64,000 nucleotides of DNA from Trachemys scripta elegans (Eukaryota; Chordata; Testudines; Emydidae). The notes beneath the pieces are model-generated. The model was not told where the DNA came from and made no database searches. It saw only the letters and a list, made by a program, of their open reading frames with translations. The position numbers and the translations under genes are program-made. Shown one piece after another: positions 10,905 to 21,512 of this stretch. Location: positions 579,067 to 643,066 of the forward strand of contig NW_023260511.1 of NCBI RefSeq assembly GCF_013100865.1, given 5' to 3'. Numbering within the stretch: position 1 is the first letter of the stretch; the number at the start of each line of letters is the position of its first letter.

Positions 10905-11354
10905 GAAGAAGAACTTGACTCAAGCCAAGCTCATTCTCTGCTCTGCCTCTCAAGTCCTTGGTTGGGTGAAGGGACTGAGTGTGAGCACAATCCCCCCAGG
11001 AATCTCAGAGCCCATCGCAGAGAAGGGCTGATTCTCTGGGGTCCTTCTGTTTCCCTAGGAAGGAGCCTGTGACTCTTCTCTGAGGACCATCTTCTGGATC
11101 TCACAGGAGCAGTTCAGACTCTCACTCCCCAAGCCAGCCAGGGGCCCTGTGGTTAGTGCTCAACAGAACCAGGCAGAGCTCTGGCTTGAAGTCCCAGCTC
11201 CTTCCTCTGTCCTTCACTAGGAAGGGCCTGACACTGCATTGCACTGACTGCCCTGACTGAGGATGGGCAACTGGGGACCCAACTAGGAGGACAGACTGGA
11301 AAATAGATCTAAGAGTTAAGGTAAAATTGCCCCCACCTCTCTCATCGGGCTCAC

Positions 11355-11408
11355 CTCTAAATGTAGTAGAGCCTGTCGGTGTCTTGGGACTCTGCCAGCA
11401 GGTTCAAT
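11355..11408 (-). pseudogene. MROH-like exon d remnant
   Basis: The minus-strand frame reads NLLAESQDTDRLYYI then TAG, ahead of donor GTGAGC. A homologous block at 16143-16238 keeps the acceptor and ~55 bp of exon missing here, so this copy has an internal deletion in addition to the stop. Confidence 0.6.
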
Positions 11409-11604
11409 GTGAGCCATGGGTCAGAGTTAGGGAAAGTGGGGCTACACTGTCACAGGATGGGAAGAGGGGTCTCTGGGAAGCACTGGTGAGACCCCCAAAC
11501 ACATATCCCAGCCTCTCTCATTCACATCCCTCTGCAGGCAATTAGCAAGGATTCGTGGCAGGATGACAGCTGTCTCTTCAATCCACGACTTTAGCAAGAT
11601 CTAC

Positions 11605-11710
11605 CTGGACTTGGGTGGTGTCCTTCTGGGTGCCTAGGGTGAAGACGGCATGCAGGGCAGCTCGAAGGAGGTGGGTCTCTACCTCTGGCTCCAGGGCAGG
11701 TGTCATGGTG
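11605..11710 (-). pseudogene. MROH-like exon c (open)
   Basis: A 106-nt block with acceptor CTCTCTTTCCAG and donor GTAGAT. The frame is open and reads ALEPEVETHLLRAALHAVFT then LGTQKDTTQVQ, which looks like an MROH helical segment. The entering phase does not match the preceding recognised block, so an exon between them is missing or lost. Confidence 0.65.
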
Positions 11711-12120
11711 CTGGAAAGAGAGAGGAGCTGGTATTAGACTGTGCAGTGTGGGGGTCGGACTGGCACCAACACAGCCATGAAACAGCAGGGAAACTGAGGC
11801 ACTGAGCCAGGGAATGACAAAGCCAAGGTTTCCCAGACAGACAGTGGCAGGGCAGGAATAGCAATTGTTCCCTGGACCCTGCTGCCCCTCCTGTATCTGA
11901 TCCTGGGAGTGAGCCTCTCCCCAAAGCCATTGCAAGGTTACTGGTGTGAAAAGAACAGCCCAACCAGGACACAGTAAAGCTTCCCACCACCTCTGCCACA
12001 GGAGCCACTCTCGGCTGCCCCTCCAGCACCAGCCATCCCCCATCCATTGGCCCAGGGAGACCCCTGCCCCTCCCATGACTCTGAGCTCCCTCCAGCAGCT
12101 GGGCGCCATGTCTCACTCAC

Positions 12121-12243
12121 CACAATCCTCTCCACCACAGCCGCCTTGCAGCAGTGCAGCTCCAATGTGTCCTGCCCTCTCTGCTATGCAGGGAGACACG
12201 TGGGGTGGATGGCATGCAGGAACATGAGCTGCTGAGCCTCATC
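12121..12243 (-). pseudogene. MROH-like pseudo-exon b
   Basis: A 123-nt block with acceptor GGGTGCAG and donor GTGAGTG. It reads as exactly 41 codons in phase 0: DEAQQLMFLHAIHP, a TAG stop after 19 codons, then LELHCCKAAVVERIV. The clean splice signals with a premature stop argue for a decayed exon. Confidence 0.6.
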
Positions 12244-12606
12244 CTGCACCCACCAGGAGCGGGGTTAGGGGAGAGAGAGCGTGTCAGTTAGCCAGGGACC
12301 TCCCTGCCCCACCCACAGCCACTGCAGGACTCAGGCCTGAATGGGGGATAGTGGGGACCCGCCCACTGTCCAAATCACCCACAACTCATACACAAGCAGG
12401 GTCAGGAACTGGGACAGTGCCTGTGGGGGTGGAGACCCCAGCTGGTGGGTGAAAAATACCAGTATCTTGGGGGTCCCAGATCATGGTGGAGAAAGGTCCC
12501 CATTAGGGCTGCTGGATCATCAGAGAAAAGACCCTCTGCAGGGGGTCAGGGTGCTGGGAAGGGGCAGGACAATCTCGGTTCCAGCACAGCTGGGGAACCT
12601 TTGTAC

Positions 12607-12700
12607 CTTTTCTCGGCCCTGGAGCTGCTCTGGGATGTTTTTGAGAGCAGCTTCCTCTGTGGCCAGGTCTACCTATTCCTCCCCCGCGTCCTCTGAGTCC
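12607..12700 (-). pseudogene. MROH-like pseudo-exon a (acidic N-terminal block)
   Basis: Minus strand, acceptor CCCCCAG before 12700 and donor GTACAA after 12607. One frame gives an acidic peptide ending AALKNIPEQLQGREK, with TAG inside it. A second frame is open but Arg/Gly-rich and less protein-like. Placement as an early exon is inferred from order only. Confidence 0.4.
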
Positions 12701-12968
12701 CTGGGGGTCCCTGCACGAGGGAGAGAAGGGGACAGGGTGATGCCTGCTGCCACTCATGGGAAAGATGGGGGCATGGTGGGGCAATGTGCCCCCTTCCCAC
12801 CTCCGGGACACAGGGCAGATTGGGCCCCACACTCCCCCCACTCTCAGTGATGCCTTCAGCCCCCAACTCCTTCAGGAGTCCATAGCAAAGAGACCCCCAC
12901 ACACTATCCTGGACTCCCTAGGAGGTGCCTTCCCCACCCCCCACCCAACTGGAGCATCAACGACCAAA

Positions 12969-13975
12969 GTGGCAGCATCTAGTGTAAGTGGGGTCCAAGC
13001 ACTATTTAAACCCCACATTTTTGGATGGACCTCCCACAAAGAGAGATGAAGAGCACCCCCAGCAACACACACACACAGGCACACACCCCCCTCCTGGTGG
13101 TGGGAGGGGAACAGGAGAAAGGACAAAAGAAGTAAGAGATGAAGAGAAAGAAAGGAGGGATGGAGGAAAAGGTAAAACAAAAAGGACAAACCTTAATGTC
13201 CCCAGTGATTCTACAGGACAAACTCCCAGGTGGGGAATAAAATTCTGCCACCTTAAACTAGTGTTTTCCATGCCTAGAATTCAGCTGGCACCAGATGGAT
13301 CAGACTGAACAGGTTCCAAACCTCTCGGAAGCTCTTACCTTCTAAACAGGGACGTCTGTTTTCTAGCAAAATCAGTAAAGGGAAAAGAGAAAACGCGAAA
13401 GAGGCTCCTCCTCGCACTCATGTACGTGAACCCTAATACTCTCTCAGTCCTCAAAGAGAGACCTCTAGGAGACTTGCTGAAGGAAAGCCACAGGGGTCTC
13501 TGAGGTTTCCCTGGCCCTGTGCCCCGCCCTGCCTGGCTGATGTCAGCATTTCTCTGTGAGGTCACCACCTCCCCACCACCTTTGACTGATAGGCTGAGGT
13601 CCTGCAAAAAGCCTTTGTGATGTCACTGCCACACACACACCCCTCCGCTGCAGTGCTAATGTCCTGCCGCTGACCAGACATGTTGGAGGTTTGAGCTACT
13701 CCCTGTGGATCACCCAACTCAATGAGTGTTCATACTAGGAAGCAAGCCGGCTACGCAGTAAAACATCAGAGGCTGCTCCCAATGCTACTCTCAGTTTTTC
13801 CGAAATTAGTAGACTTTATGGCCAGAAGAGACCTTTAGAACATCTCATCTTACCCCCTGCATATCACAGGCCTCCTGCATACCACAATAGCTACTTTGGG
13901 GCAAACACATTCCAGAAAGGCGTCTAGTCTTCATTAAATGACATCAAGAGATGGAGAATCCACCACTTTCCTTGG
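12969..13975. repeat. Segmental duplication, copy 2 (partner 8073-9050)
   Basis: Matches 8073-9050 as described for copy 1. It contains an expanded CA tract near 13062-13085 and lies just upstream, in minus-strand terms, of the first recognised MROH-like exon, so it may include the former 5' flank of that gene. Confidence 0.85.
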
Positions 13976-14690
13976 TAGCTTGTTCCTGTGGTGAATCATC
14001 CTTGCTATTGAATAGTTGTGCCTTATTTGTAATAGGAATTTGTCTCTTTTCACCTTCCAGACATTGGGTCTTGTTATGACTTTCTGTGCTAGATTAAAGC
14101 CCCCTTTAATACCCAATATTTTCTCTCCATTAAGGCACTTCAACATTTCAATGAAGTCATCTTTCAATCTTCCTTTGATAAGCTAAGCAGGTTGAGATCT
14201 TTCAATAGTGCTCTAGAAGGCATTTTTCTCCAGCCCTCAGAACATTTGGTGGCTCTTTGCTGCCCCAGCTCCAATTTCTCAACATCTTTTCCAAATGAGG
14301 ACACCAAAACCGGATGCCGTATTCCAGTATCAGCCTCCCTGATGCTGTATCACCTCCCTATATTACTCACGGCTCTGCTCGTACGTCTAATGATGGCTCT
14401 AGCCCTGTTCACCACAGCATCACACTGGGAGCTCATGTTGAGTGGCTTCTCCACTATGGCTTCTAAATCCTTTTCAGAGTCACTGCTTTCCTGGATACAC
14501 TTCCCCATTCTGTAGCTGTGCCCGGCATGCCTTCTTGCTTGGTATAGGACCTTGCATTTGGCTCTGGTCAAACTTGTTTTCTTTGAATGGGTCCAACTTG
14601 CTGAATGACCCAGATTGATCTGTATCACTGCCCTCTCCTCATCAGTAATTACCACTCTGCCAGTATTTTTTCACCCACCAGTCTTATCAG
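13800..14690 (-). mobile_element. CR1 fragment, 3' half of ORF2
   Basis: Reverse CR1 with its 3' end at about 13800. Minus-strand frames include NKLPRKVVDSPSLDV (13934-14167) and KPLNMSSQCDAVVNRARAII (14350-14655), which correspond to the RT C-terminal region of CR1-I. Both frames are broken; the piece is old and 5'-truncated. Confidence 0.8.
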
Positions 14691-16142
14691 CAGTGATTGT
14701 ATGTTTTCTCCCAATTCATTGATAAAAATTATGTTAAAAAATTAGTCCTTGAGAGCTTCTTCAGACCCTTAGTACCCAGGACCTGCTCCCCACAGCACAG
14801 TGAGAAAAGGCCATCCAGCCCTGCTGGTACATAGAGGATAAGCACAGAACAAACACACCTTTAGGAGCTGTCTTGTCCATAGGCTCTGATCAACATGTGG
14901 GGGTCAGCAGCTTACAAATGCACTACAGACCTGTAGTGTAGCCAGGTCCCAACTGCGTCTCAGTTTCCCACCCTGTAAAATGGGAAGAACAAACAAAACC
15001 TTGATTAGCTCTAGTTGATAGTTGGGGAAACCGAGGCACCCAGCGGTGAAGAGACTCACTCATGGTCCCAAAGCCAGGAATAGAAAATGGCAGGTCTTGT
15101 GATAGCCAGTCCTGGGACCTAGTCCCAGTTATCCTGGCCTCGCTGCCCTAACTTTAATCACAGCCTCCATGTCTTTTCCCCCATGTCCCTTAATCCCCCG
15201 TCACTGCAGAAGAAAGATTTTCTGTTAGCCAGCTGCCTCTAATGCATGTGGACGTCGTTCCAAAAGACATGCTCTGGCTCAGTCCCATGCTATGGTTGGC
15301 TGAAGGAACCACGTGGTGACATTCTAGGGCCTGAGTTATACAGGAGGTGCGACTAGATGCACATAATGGTCCTTTCTGACCTTAACATCTATCAATCCCC
15401 ACATTTTCTGCTGCTAGGAAGATAACTCTGGATCTATTTTCTCTCATTCACTTTCAGTGGGAATAATTTAAATCCAGGCCAAAGGATTTCCTCTTCCATT
15501 GTGTCTTCAGCACCTTTGGGAGCAAACAGTTACTGTTAGCCCACAGGTTTCCAGTTTCAACCTGTCCCTGGGTGAGATGGCCAGGAAAGGGGTTGGTGCT
15601 CAACTGCTCCTAGCCGAGGTTATGCAGCTCCCTAGGGTGAAGGGAATAAGTGTGGGGTCACGTGACAAGAATCAGCATGTGACTGGGACCCAGGCCTGCT
15701 GAGAGATATAAGCGCAGCCTGTGATCAGCCAGGAGAGAGACCCCAAGGGGAGCAGGTGGGGGGGGGGGCTTGGATAGTCCTTTAAAGGTCAGGGACAAGC
15801 CGGGAAGGGGTCAGGCTGAGCATTTAAGGCCCTAGGAGGAAAATACAGGGCAGTTTAGGAGATGGGGCAGATAGTCTTTTTGGTTTAGGCTCCCTGGGCC
15901 AGACACCCACAGGTGAAGGTGATTGTCGGGGCTTCTGTCCTTATTCCCCAGGGTAGATTTGATAGGGCAGAAGACTGATGCCGTAAGGGAGAAGTGAGTT
16001 AACCCCAAGGTCACCCAGTGAGTTTATATTACGAATGCATACTTGGAAGGATCCAATAGAAACATGGATTTTCCAGTCTCTTCTTTCTAGTAGTCCCCAG
16101 CGCTAAGGTAAAACCCCTGCTGCCTCTCCCCATTCTGCTCAC
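14691..16142. other. No gene recognised
   Basis: Unique-looking DNA with a short G run near 15758-15767. No exon, transposon domain or RNA gene was recognised. It separates the main MROH-like pseudogene from the second decayed exon. Confidence 0.45.
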
Positions 16143-16238
16143 CTCCAAGATGTGCTGGAGTTTGTCTGTGCTGGGGGCTGCTGTCAGCAGGATCTAGAAC
16201 TCGTCATCCATGTTCTCTGGGCAGGCCTTGCTCAGAGC
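16143..16238 (-). pseudogene. Second-copy MROH-like exon with stop
   Basis: A 96-nt block (32 codons) with acceptor GCTGACAG and donor GTGAGC. The frame reads ALSKACPENMDDEF, TAG, ILLTAAPSTDKLQHILE. It and its flanking intron (to about 16290) match 11340-11450, showing that a second MROH-like unit once lay here. Confidence 0.6.
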
Positions 16239-16289
16239 CTGTCAGCAGAGGGAGACCATGGGTCAGGGTTATGGAACCTGGGGCTACAC

Positions 16290-18537
16290 CTGCCAGGATG
16301 ACAGCTGGCTCTGCAGTTCTTGCCCAGAGCAGCTCTCTGCAGAGGGCCTGGTGCACAGCAGGGTAGGGAACAGCCAAGCTGCTAGGGATGGGAGCTGGGC
16401 CTCTGGGCAGAGTCCAGGAACCAAAGCAGAAAGAAAGGACTGCCCACGGAGGGACAACGTAATGTCCCATGGAGGGAATAGGCTCTCCTTGCCATTTTTT
16501 AACCTCATGGGCTGTTCTCATGCTCTTCCAACCCCACCTCTCAGTAGCTCCAGCTGTCCGAGGGAGCAGGGACCAGAGGCCATCCTGCTGCTGGGACGGA
16601 GGTGGAGGTTGATGTTCTACCTGCATATGGGTATTGTCCTTTCTCATGCCCACGGTGAATCCACCATTCAAGGGAAGCTCTCAGGACATGCGATTCCAGC
16701 TCCAGAGCCAGGGGCAGCTTCAGCTTGCTGGAAGGAGACCATGTATGAGAACTTGCAGTTGGGGGATGAGACAGGGACTAGCATAGATATGGAAGTTTGG
16801 GGAAATGGGGAAGAGGCCGGTGTTGGACCAGGAGGGCAGGGATTTGGGTAGCAAGAAATGAGGATCAAACACTGTCTAATGGTTGGTTAGGATTATCCCC
16901 ACTTCAGAGAGGAGGAAAGTGAGGCTCCACATGGAAGCTGCATCTGGCCTATTGGGCTGAGTGTCTGAATAATCGCTAGAGCAAAAATATAAAAGACATT
17001 AAGTGTCAGAAGAACATTCATCAGGGAATTGGAGAGTTCAAGGCTGGCCAGAAAATCTGTAGTATATGGCATAAACCAGTAGGCGCTCTGCCACCTCATT
17101 GGTTTTGGAGACAAGGGTACGTCTCTTGGAGAGAGGGGTTAGAGGATCTTTCTCTGAGACACACAACTGTCAATAGTTGGGAACCGAAACCCCATCTGTA
17201 ATTGTGCTCACTAGCTCTGCCACAAACTCCACCTTCTAACCATTCTGAGCCAGGACCAGGAACACCATTCCACTGTCATAGTTACATGTACCTGCACACC
17301 TGCAGACATAGCAGCTGGCACATGAACTGGTGCTGGCGCTGTGACATGACCTGAATGAACCACCCTGCTGGCCCCCATATCCTGCATTCTCTCTCTGAGC
17401 AATCAGTCCTGCTCCCTGCTCTTCCTCCCTTCCTGGACCGTGTCCCTTTCCTCCTTGGAACTTTTGAAAGCAACGTGCTCCTTGTTCCTCCTTGCCCCTA
17501 TCTCCAAAAGCTCCTGCATGGTCCTCCTCCTTCTGGCCCACTGCTGGCCACTTGCAGCACCCGCAGTCCGAGGCAGCACGCTTGACCCAGCAGGTGTGGA
17601 AGTGTCTTCCAATGGAATGAAACGGAGGGTATGTTCATTGTATTGCCATGGTGGGAGGGAGAAAGAATCCCCCACTTTGGTTTCTGTCTCTCCACAAGGC
17701 CATGATTTCCAACATTGTGGAATGCTTCGATATCACTCATAAAGTCTCATGTACACTCCATCTCACTTTTGTCCTTGGAGGATTCACACATGCACATCCT
17801 ATGCAGGTGTGTGAGTAACACTCATTTTACTTTAAATCAATACCAAAGAAATTAAGAGGCTGGATCTCGCTGATGCAGGGTAGGCTGAAGTCGTGTTTTG
17901 GGGACATTTACCAATACTCACTCGGACTTTCTTTCATGCTCCATGAAAAGCTTCCAAACATCACCTTCCAGGAACAGAAGGAAACCAGGACACAAAGTAA
18001 CATACTTTTGGTTAGAATGCAGCGTTCTGCAGGCAGCAGAGTGGAATCTCATCAACCCTCCTCCTGAATCCAGCAACAGAAAAGCACGGAGAACACAGGG
18101 CAAAAGAATGCCCTGCTGCACGAAGCAGCATCTAAAGTCGCCATCTGCAGCATTAGATCGGCATACCCAAGATAACAAAAAGCACTCCTTGGAAAAATAC
18201 GCCCTCAGGCCCTGCTAGGCCTGTTAGCTAATAAGAGTATGGAAAGCTATATCTTCAAGGTTTTTTCCCCTCTCTTTGGACTTGTGATTGGGAATACAAA
18301 CCCCACACTGGGGAACAAGGGGTTAAGGAGCTGCTCTGGCCTCAGCCAGCCCAGCTCCATCACACCTGCAGGGGGTGCACAGACTGGACGAGGACTTGTG
18401 GGTAGACCAGGCAAGAGGAAGGACCTCTACGTTGCAGGCCCTGAAGGAAGGCAGGATCATTCCCTCAGCAACTGCCTGAAGGTCCCTCTCCCTGAGGGAA
18501 GGGAGGACCTGTTCCTGTTGCACCAGGGTGTGGTATT
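16290..18537. other. No gene recognised
   Basis: Several long but featureless open frames, including 213 codons at 16210-16851, overlap on both strands with no recognisable domain. Given the neighbouring pseudo-exon this may be further MROH-like intronic DNA. Nothing else could be supported. Confidence 0.4.
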
Positions 18538-18710
18538 CTGTCCCATCTAATGGCACTGAGACCACTTAGAGAGAGAGTTAAATCAGTCTGCTCTATAACC
18601 TTAACTAATAGCTAGATGGCTTTTAGCATATGCTATAGAGGCTCATACACTAAGCTCTAGAGGTCCCAAGTTTGATCTTGCCCGCTGATGACTGGGGTCT
18701 GTCAGTGTTA
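18538..18710 (+). repeat. tRNA-like repeat unit, copy 1
   Basis: Starts near CATCTAATGGCACTGAGACC and ends near GTCTGTCAGTGTTACA. It contains GAGGTCCCAAGTTTGATC, resembling a pol III B box. It matches 20643-20806 with scattered differences. It could be a tRNA-derived SINE or the end of an old LTR. Confidence 0.5.
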
Positions 18711-18722
18711 CAAGTGGGGGGT

Positions 18723-20554
18723 TGTGACATTATTGACATGAACTGTTACCGTATAGATCATTGTTGCAACCAAGGTCCTATAGTTGCACCAAATCTTGTA
18801 CAAGGGAGGTCAAACGAGGTGTCTACGAAAATGTTGTAATTTGCTGGTTATGATTATGCTGTCTGGATGTGTGTATCATTTTGTATTTGAAGTTAAGAGT
18901 ATTGGTTATGTATTTGTATCTCACTGTGTTTGATTCTAAGTAGCATTAGTAAAGCATTTGGTCAGCTTCTTGAGAAAGGAATTTTCAGATTAAGTGCCCA
19001 ATCAAGAAACACTTAACTGACAATGGACCTTGGGAGACTCCAATCCACATATGAGAAGCCTTCCTGGGAACGTTCAAGGTAGCATGTGAGCAATGGTTGT
19101 TCTACCTGTAAAGAACTGAGTCCTGCATGGACACGTGACTTGCCCATGTGACTCCAAAATCCACCTCGCTGCTGTGATTTTCCACAGGAAGAACAAAGGG
19201 GTCCTTCCACATGGCAGAGGATAGAAAAGGCCCGGGAAACCCCTCCACTTTGACTTCAGTCCTGCTTCTTACCTCTGGAGGAACTTTGCTACAAACCGAA
19301 GCTCTGAACAATGGACTGAATGACCCATCCAAATCTGTGGATGTACTCCAGAGACGTGATTTGTGCCTGCAGTTTATTCCATCGCTGCTACAAGCCTGAA
19401 CCAAGAACTTTGCCATTGCTGTATGTAATTGTTCCTTTAACAATGTTAACTCTCATATATACTTCTTTCTTTTTATGAATAAACCTTTAGATTTTAGATT
19501 CGAAAGGATTGGCAACAGCGTGATTTGTGGGTAAGATCTGACTCGTCTACTGACCTGGGTCTGGGGCTTGGTCCTTTGGGATCGGGAGAACCTTTTTCTT
19601 TTACTGGGGTATTAGAATCATAGAATATCAGGGTTGGGAGAGACCTCACCAAGTCATTAGTCCAACCCTCTGCTCAAAGCAGGACCAATCCCCAAATAAA
19701 TCATCCCAGCCACGGCTTTGCCAAGCCTGACCTTAAAAATCTCTAAGGAAGAAGATTCCACCAACTCCCTGGTAACCCATTCCAGTGCTTCACCGCCCTC
19801 CCAGTGAAAAAGTTTTTCCTAATATCCAACCTAAACCTCCCCACTGCAACTTGAGACCATTACTCCTTGTTCTGTCATCTGCTCCCACTGAGAACAGTCT
19901 AGAGCCATCCTCTTTGGAAACCCCTTTCAGGTAGTTGAAAGCAGCTATCAAATCACCCCTCCTTCTTCTCTTCTTCACACTAAAGAATCCTAGTTCCCTC
20001 AGCCTCTCCTCATAAGTCATGTGCTCCAGCCCCCTAATCATTTTTGTTGCCCTCCGCTGGACTCTCTCCAATTTTTCCGCATCCTTCTCGTAGTGTGAGG
20101 ACCAAAACTGGACACAGTACTCCAGATGAGGCCTCACCAATGTCGAATAGAGGGGAATGATCACGTCCCTCGATCTGCTGGCAATGCCCCTACTTATACA
20201 GCCCAAAATGCCGTTAGCCTTCTTGGCAACAAGGGCACACTGTTGACTCATATCCAGCTTCTCGTCCATTGTAACCCCTAGGTCCTTTTCTGCATTGGTA
20301 TTGGTTTTCATAACCATTCATCCTCATAAGGAGTGGTGCTGGTGGTGATACAAGGGAACTGGGGTATCTGAGGGAATTGCTTGTATGACTTCTGGTTAGC
20401 CAGTGGGGTAAAATCAAAGTCCTTTCTGTTTGGCTGGTTTGGTGTGCCCTAATAGTAAAGGACACCCAGCCTTGGGCTGTGACTGTCCTGCTCCAAGCAA
20501 TTTGTCCTGAATTGATACTCTCAGTAGTGTCCCACCAGAGGCCGCATCATTACA
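18723..20554 (+). mobile_element. Solo LTR of an endogenous retrovirus-like element, with CR1 inside
   Basis: Begins TGTGACATTATTGAC, ends GCATCATTACA (TG...CA), and is flanked by an exact 5-bp target duplication GGGGT (18718-18722 and 20555-20559). A polyadenylation signal AATAAA lies at 19478-19483. Removing the CR1 fragment and its duplicated target leaves about 1143 bp. No gag, pol or env sequence is attached, so it is a solo LTR formed by recombination between two LTRs. Confidence 0.8.
19614..20296 (-). mobile_element. 5'-truncated CR1 inserted in LTR (TSD GGTATT)
   Basis: Reverse CR1 3' end, starting with the octamer-like tail AGAATCATAGAATATC and carrying RT C-terminal sequence (EKDLGVTMDEKLDMSQQC, RPHLEYCVQFW; open 19790-20317). 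The LTR sequence GGTATT is duplicated exactly at 19608-19613 and 20297-20302. It closely resembles the CR1-II subfamily at 33.5-36.2 kb. Confidence 0.88.
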
Positions 20555-20559
20555 GGGGT

Positions 20560-21333
20560 CATCTGGGATTTCAACTGGGAAGTCTCTGAAGCTCAGGACA
20601 CGCTTCCTCATTATAGGAACCCACACACCTTCTGGGTGTGGTGGTGTGTCTCATCTAGTGGCACCGAGACCACTTAGAGAGAAAGATAAAATGAGTCTGC
20701 TCTACAGTCTTAGCTAACAGCCAGTTGGCTTTTAGCTCATGTTGTAGAGGCTCATGCACTAAGCTCCAGAGGTCCCAATAACCAGGGTCTGTCAGCATTA
20801 CAGAGGCAGCTGCCACCACAAGAGGTAGAGAGCTGCCATGCCACGCCCAGCTGTGAAGAGGTGCCAAGCAGTGAGTTGACACCCTTCAGAGCCTCCTGTG
20901 ATAAACTCTGAACTTTGGACACTAACTGGCTGGTAGGAAGTATCACACCCTTGTGTTGCCCTCAGAGTGGCCTGGGTGAGACCCTGTGGGAGGCCCTGGG
21001 CTCCCCCACCATCTGCCGCACCCTTCCCCTCCGCATGTCGAAGGTCTGAAACCCTGACCACTAGGCAACATCCACACGAGCGAATGCCATCACGAGGCAT
21101 CCGTCTTTGAAAGTTTGTAGAGGATGCAGGGGCAGAAAGGGGAGAGAGGATGAGGGTGGCTGTTGGCGGGGGAGGGGGGAGACATTGAAAGAGAGAGAGG
21201 GAAGGTGGGAGCCATATGGGAATCTCTTGTTTACCGCCATCAACTCAATGATCAGACCATTGATGCCTAAAATGTTCCCTGACATCTTGTAATTGATTGG
21301 ATCTAGATTTAAAAACGGTTACCACATTTACAG
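20560..21333. other. Second tRNA-like repeat copy and unassigned DNA
   Basis: Bases 20643-20806 repeat the unit at 18538-18710. The remainder has no recognised gene; a purine-rich patch lies near 21125-21210. The N gap follows. Confidence 0.5.
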
Positions 21334-21433
21334 NNNNNNNNNNNNNNNNNNNNNNNNNNNNNNNNNNNNNNNNNNNNNNNNNNNNNNNNNNNNNNNNNNN
21401 NNNNNNNNNNNNNNNNNNNNNNNNNNNNNNNNN
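21334..21433. other. Assembly gap, 100 N
   Basis: Exactly 100 N, the conventional placeholder for a gap of unknown size. Reading frames through it are meaningless. Confidence 1.
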
Positions 21434-21512
21434 CAATAACAGATATTACCTCACCCACCTGGTCTCTCTAATATGCTGGGACTAACACAGCTACAACAAT
21501 GCTGCAAACATT
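21434..21512. repeat. Interspersed repeat tail
   Basis: AGATATTACCTCACCCACCT and the following TCTCTAATAT block match the repeat at 30455-30552. Only the tail remains here, next to the gap, so the missing sequence is probably the rest of a repeat. The family is not identified with certainty. Confidence 0.6.

Larger units (their letters stand above)
9118..12700 (-). pseudogene. Maestro HEAT-like repeat (MROH) family pseudogene
   Basis: Reading the minus strand from 12.7 to 9.1 kb gives a series of exon-like blocks with AG/GT boundaries whose conceptual peptides resemble MROH family proteins. The best are HLLRAALHAVFTLGT (11.6 kb), SRQAREGVYRLYQLLLHQRG (10.4-10.5 kb), SIHEAEDQWCWDWHQESRLL (10.1 kb) and GLVLAYSLLGEAQELMGDK (9.8 kb). 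MROH proteins are large helical-repeat proteins of mostly unknown function. At least four blocks contain in-frame stops (12.65, 12.18, 11.36 and 9.15 kb), and a 1-nt phase conflict is seen at 9.9 kb, so this is a decayed copy. Family assignment rests on recognition rather than a search, and some exons are probably missing. Confidence 0.7.

Noticed and set aside
16210..16851. 213-codon open frame
   Set aside because: It overlaps the antisense MROH-like pseudo-exon and GC-rich DNA, has no domain, and has open frames on the other strand too.
21245..21485. Open frames across the gap
   Set aside because: They exist only because the 100 N bases are translated as unknown residues.
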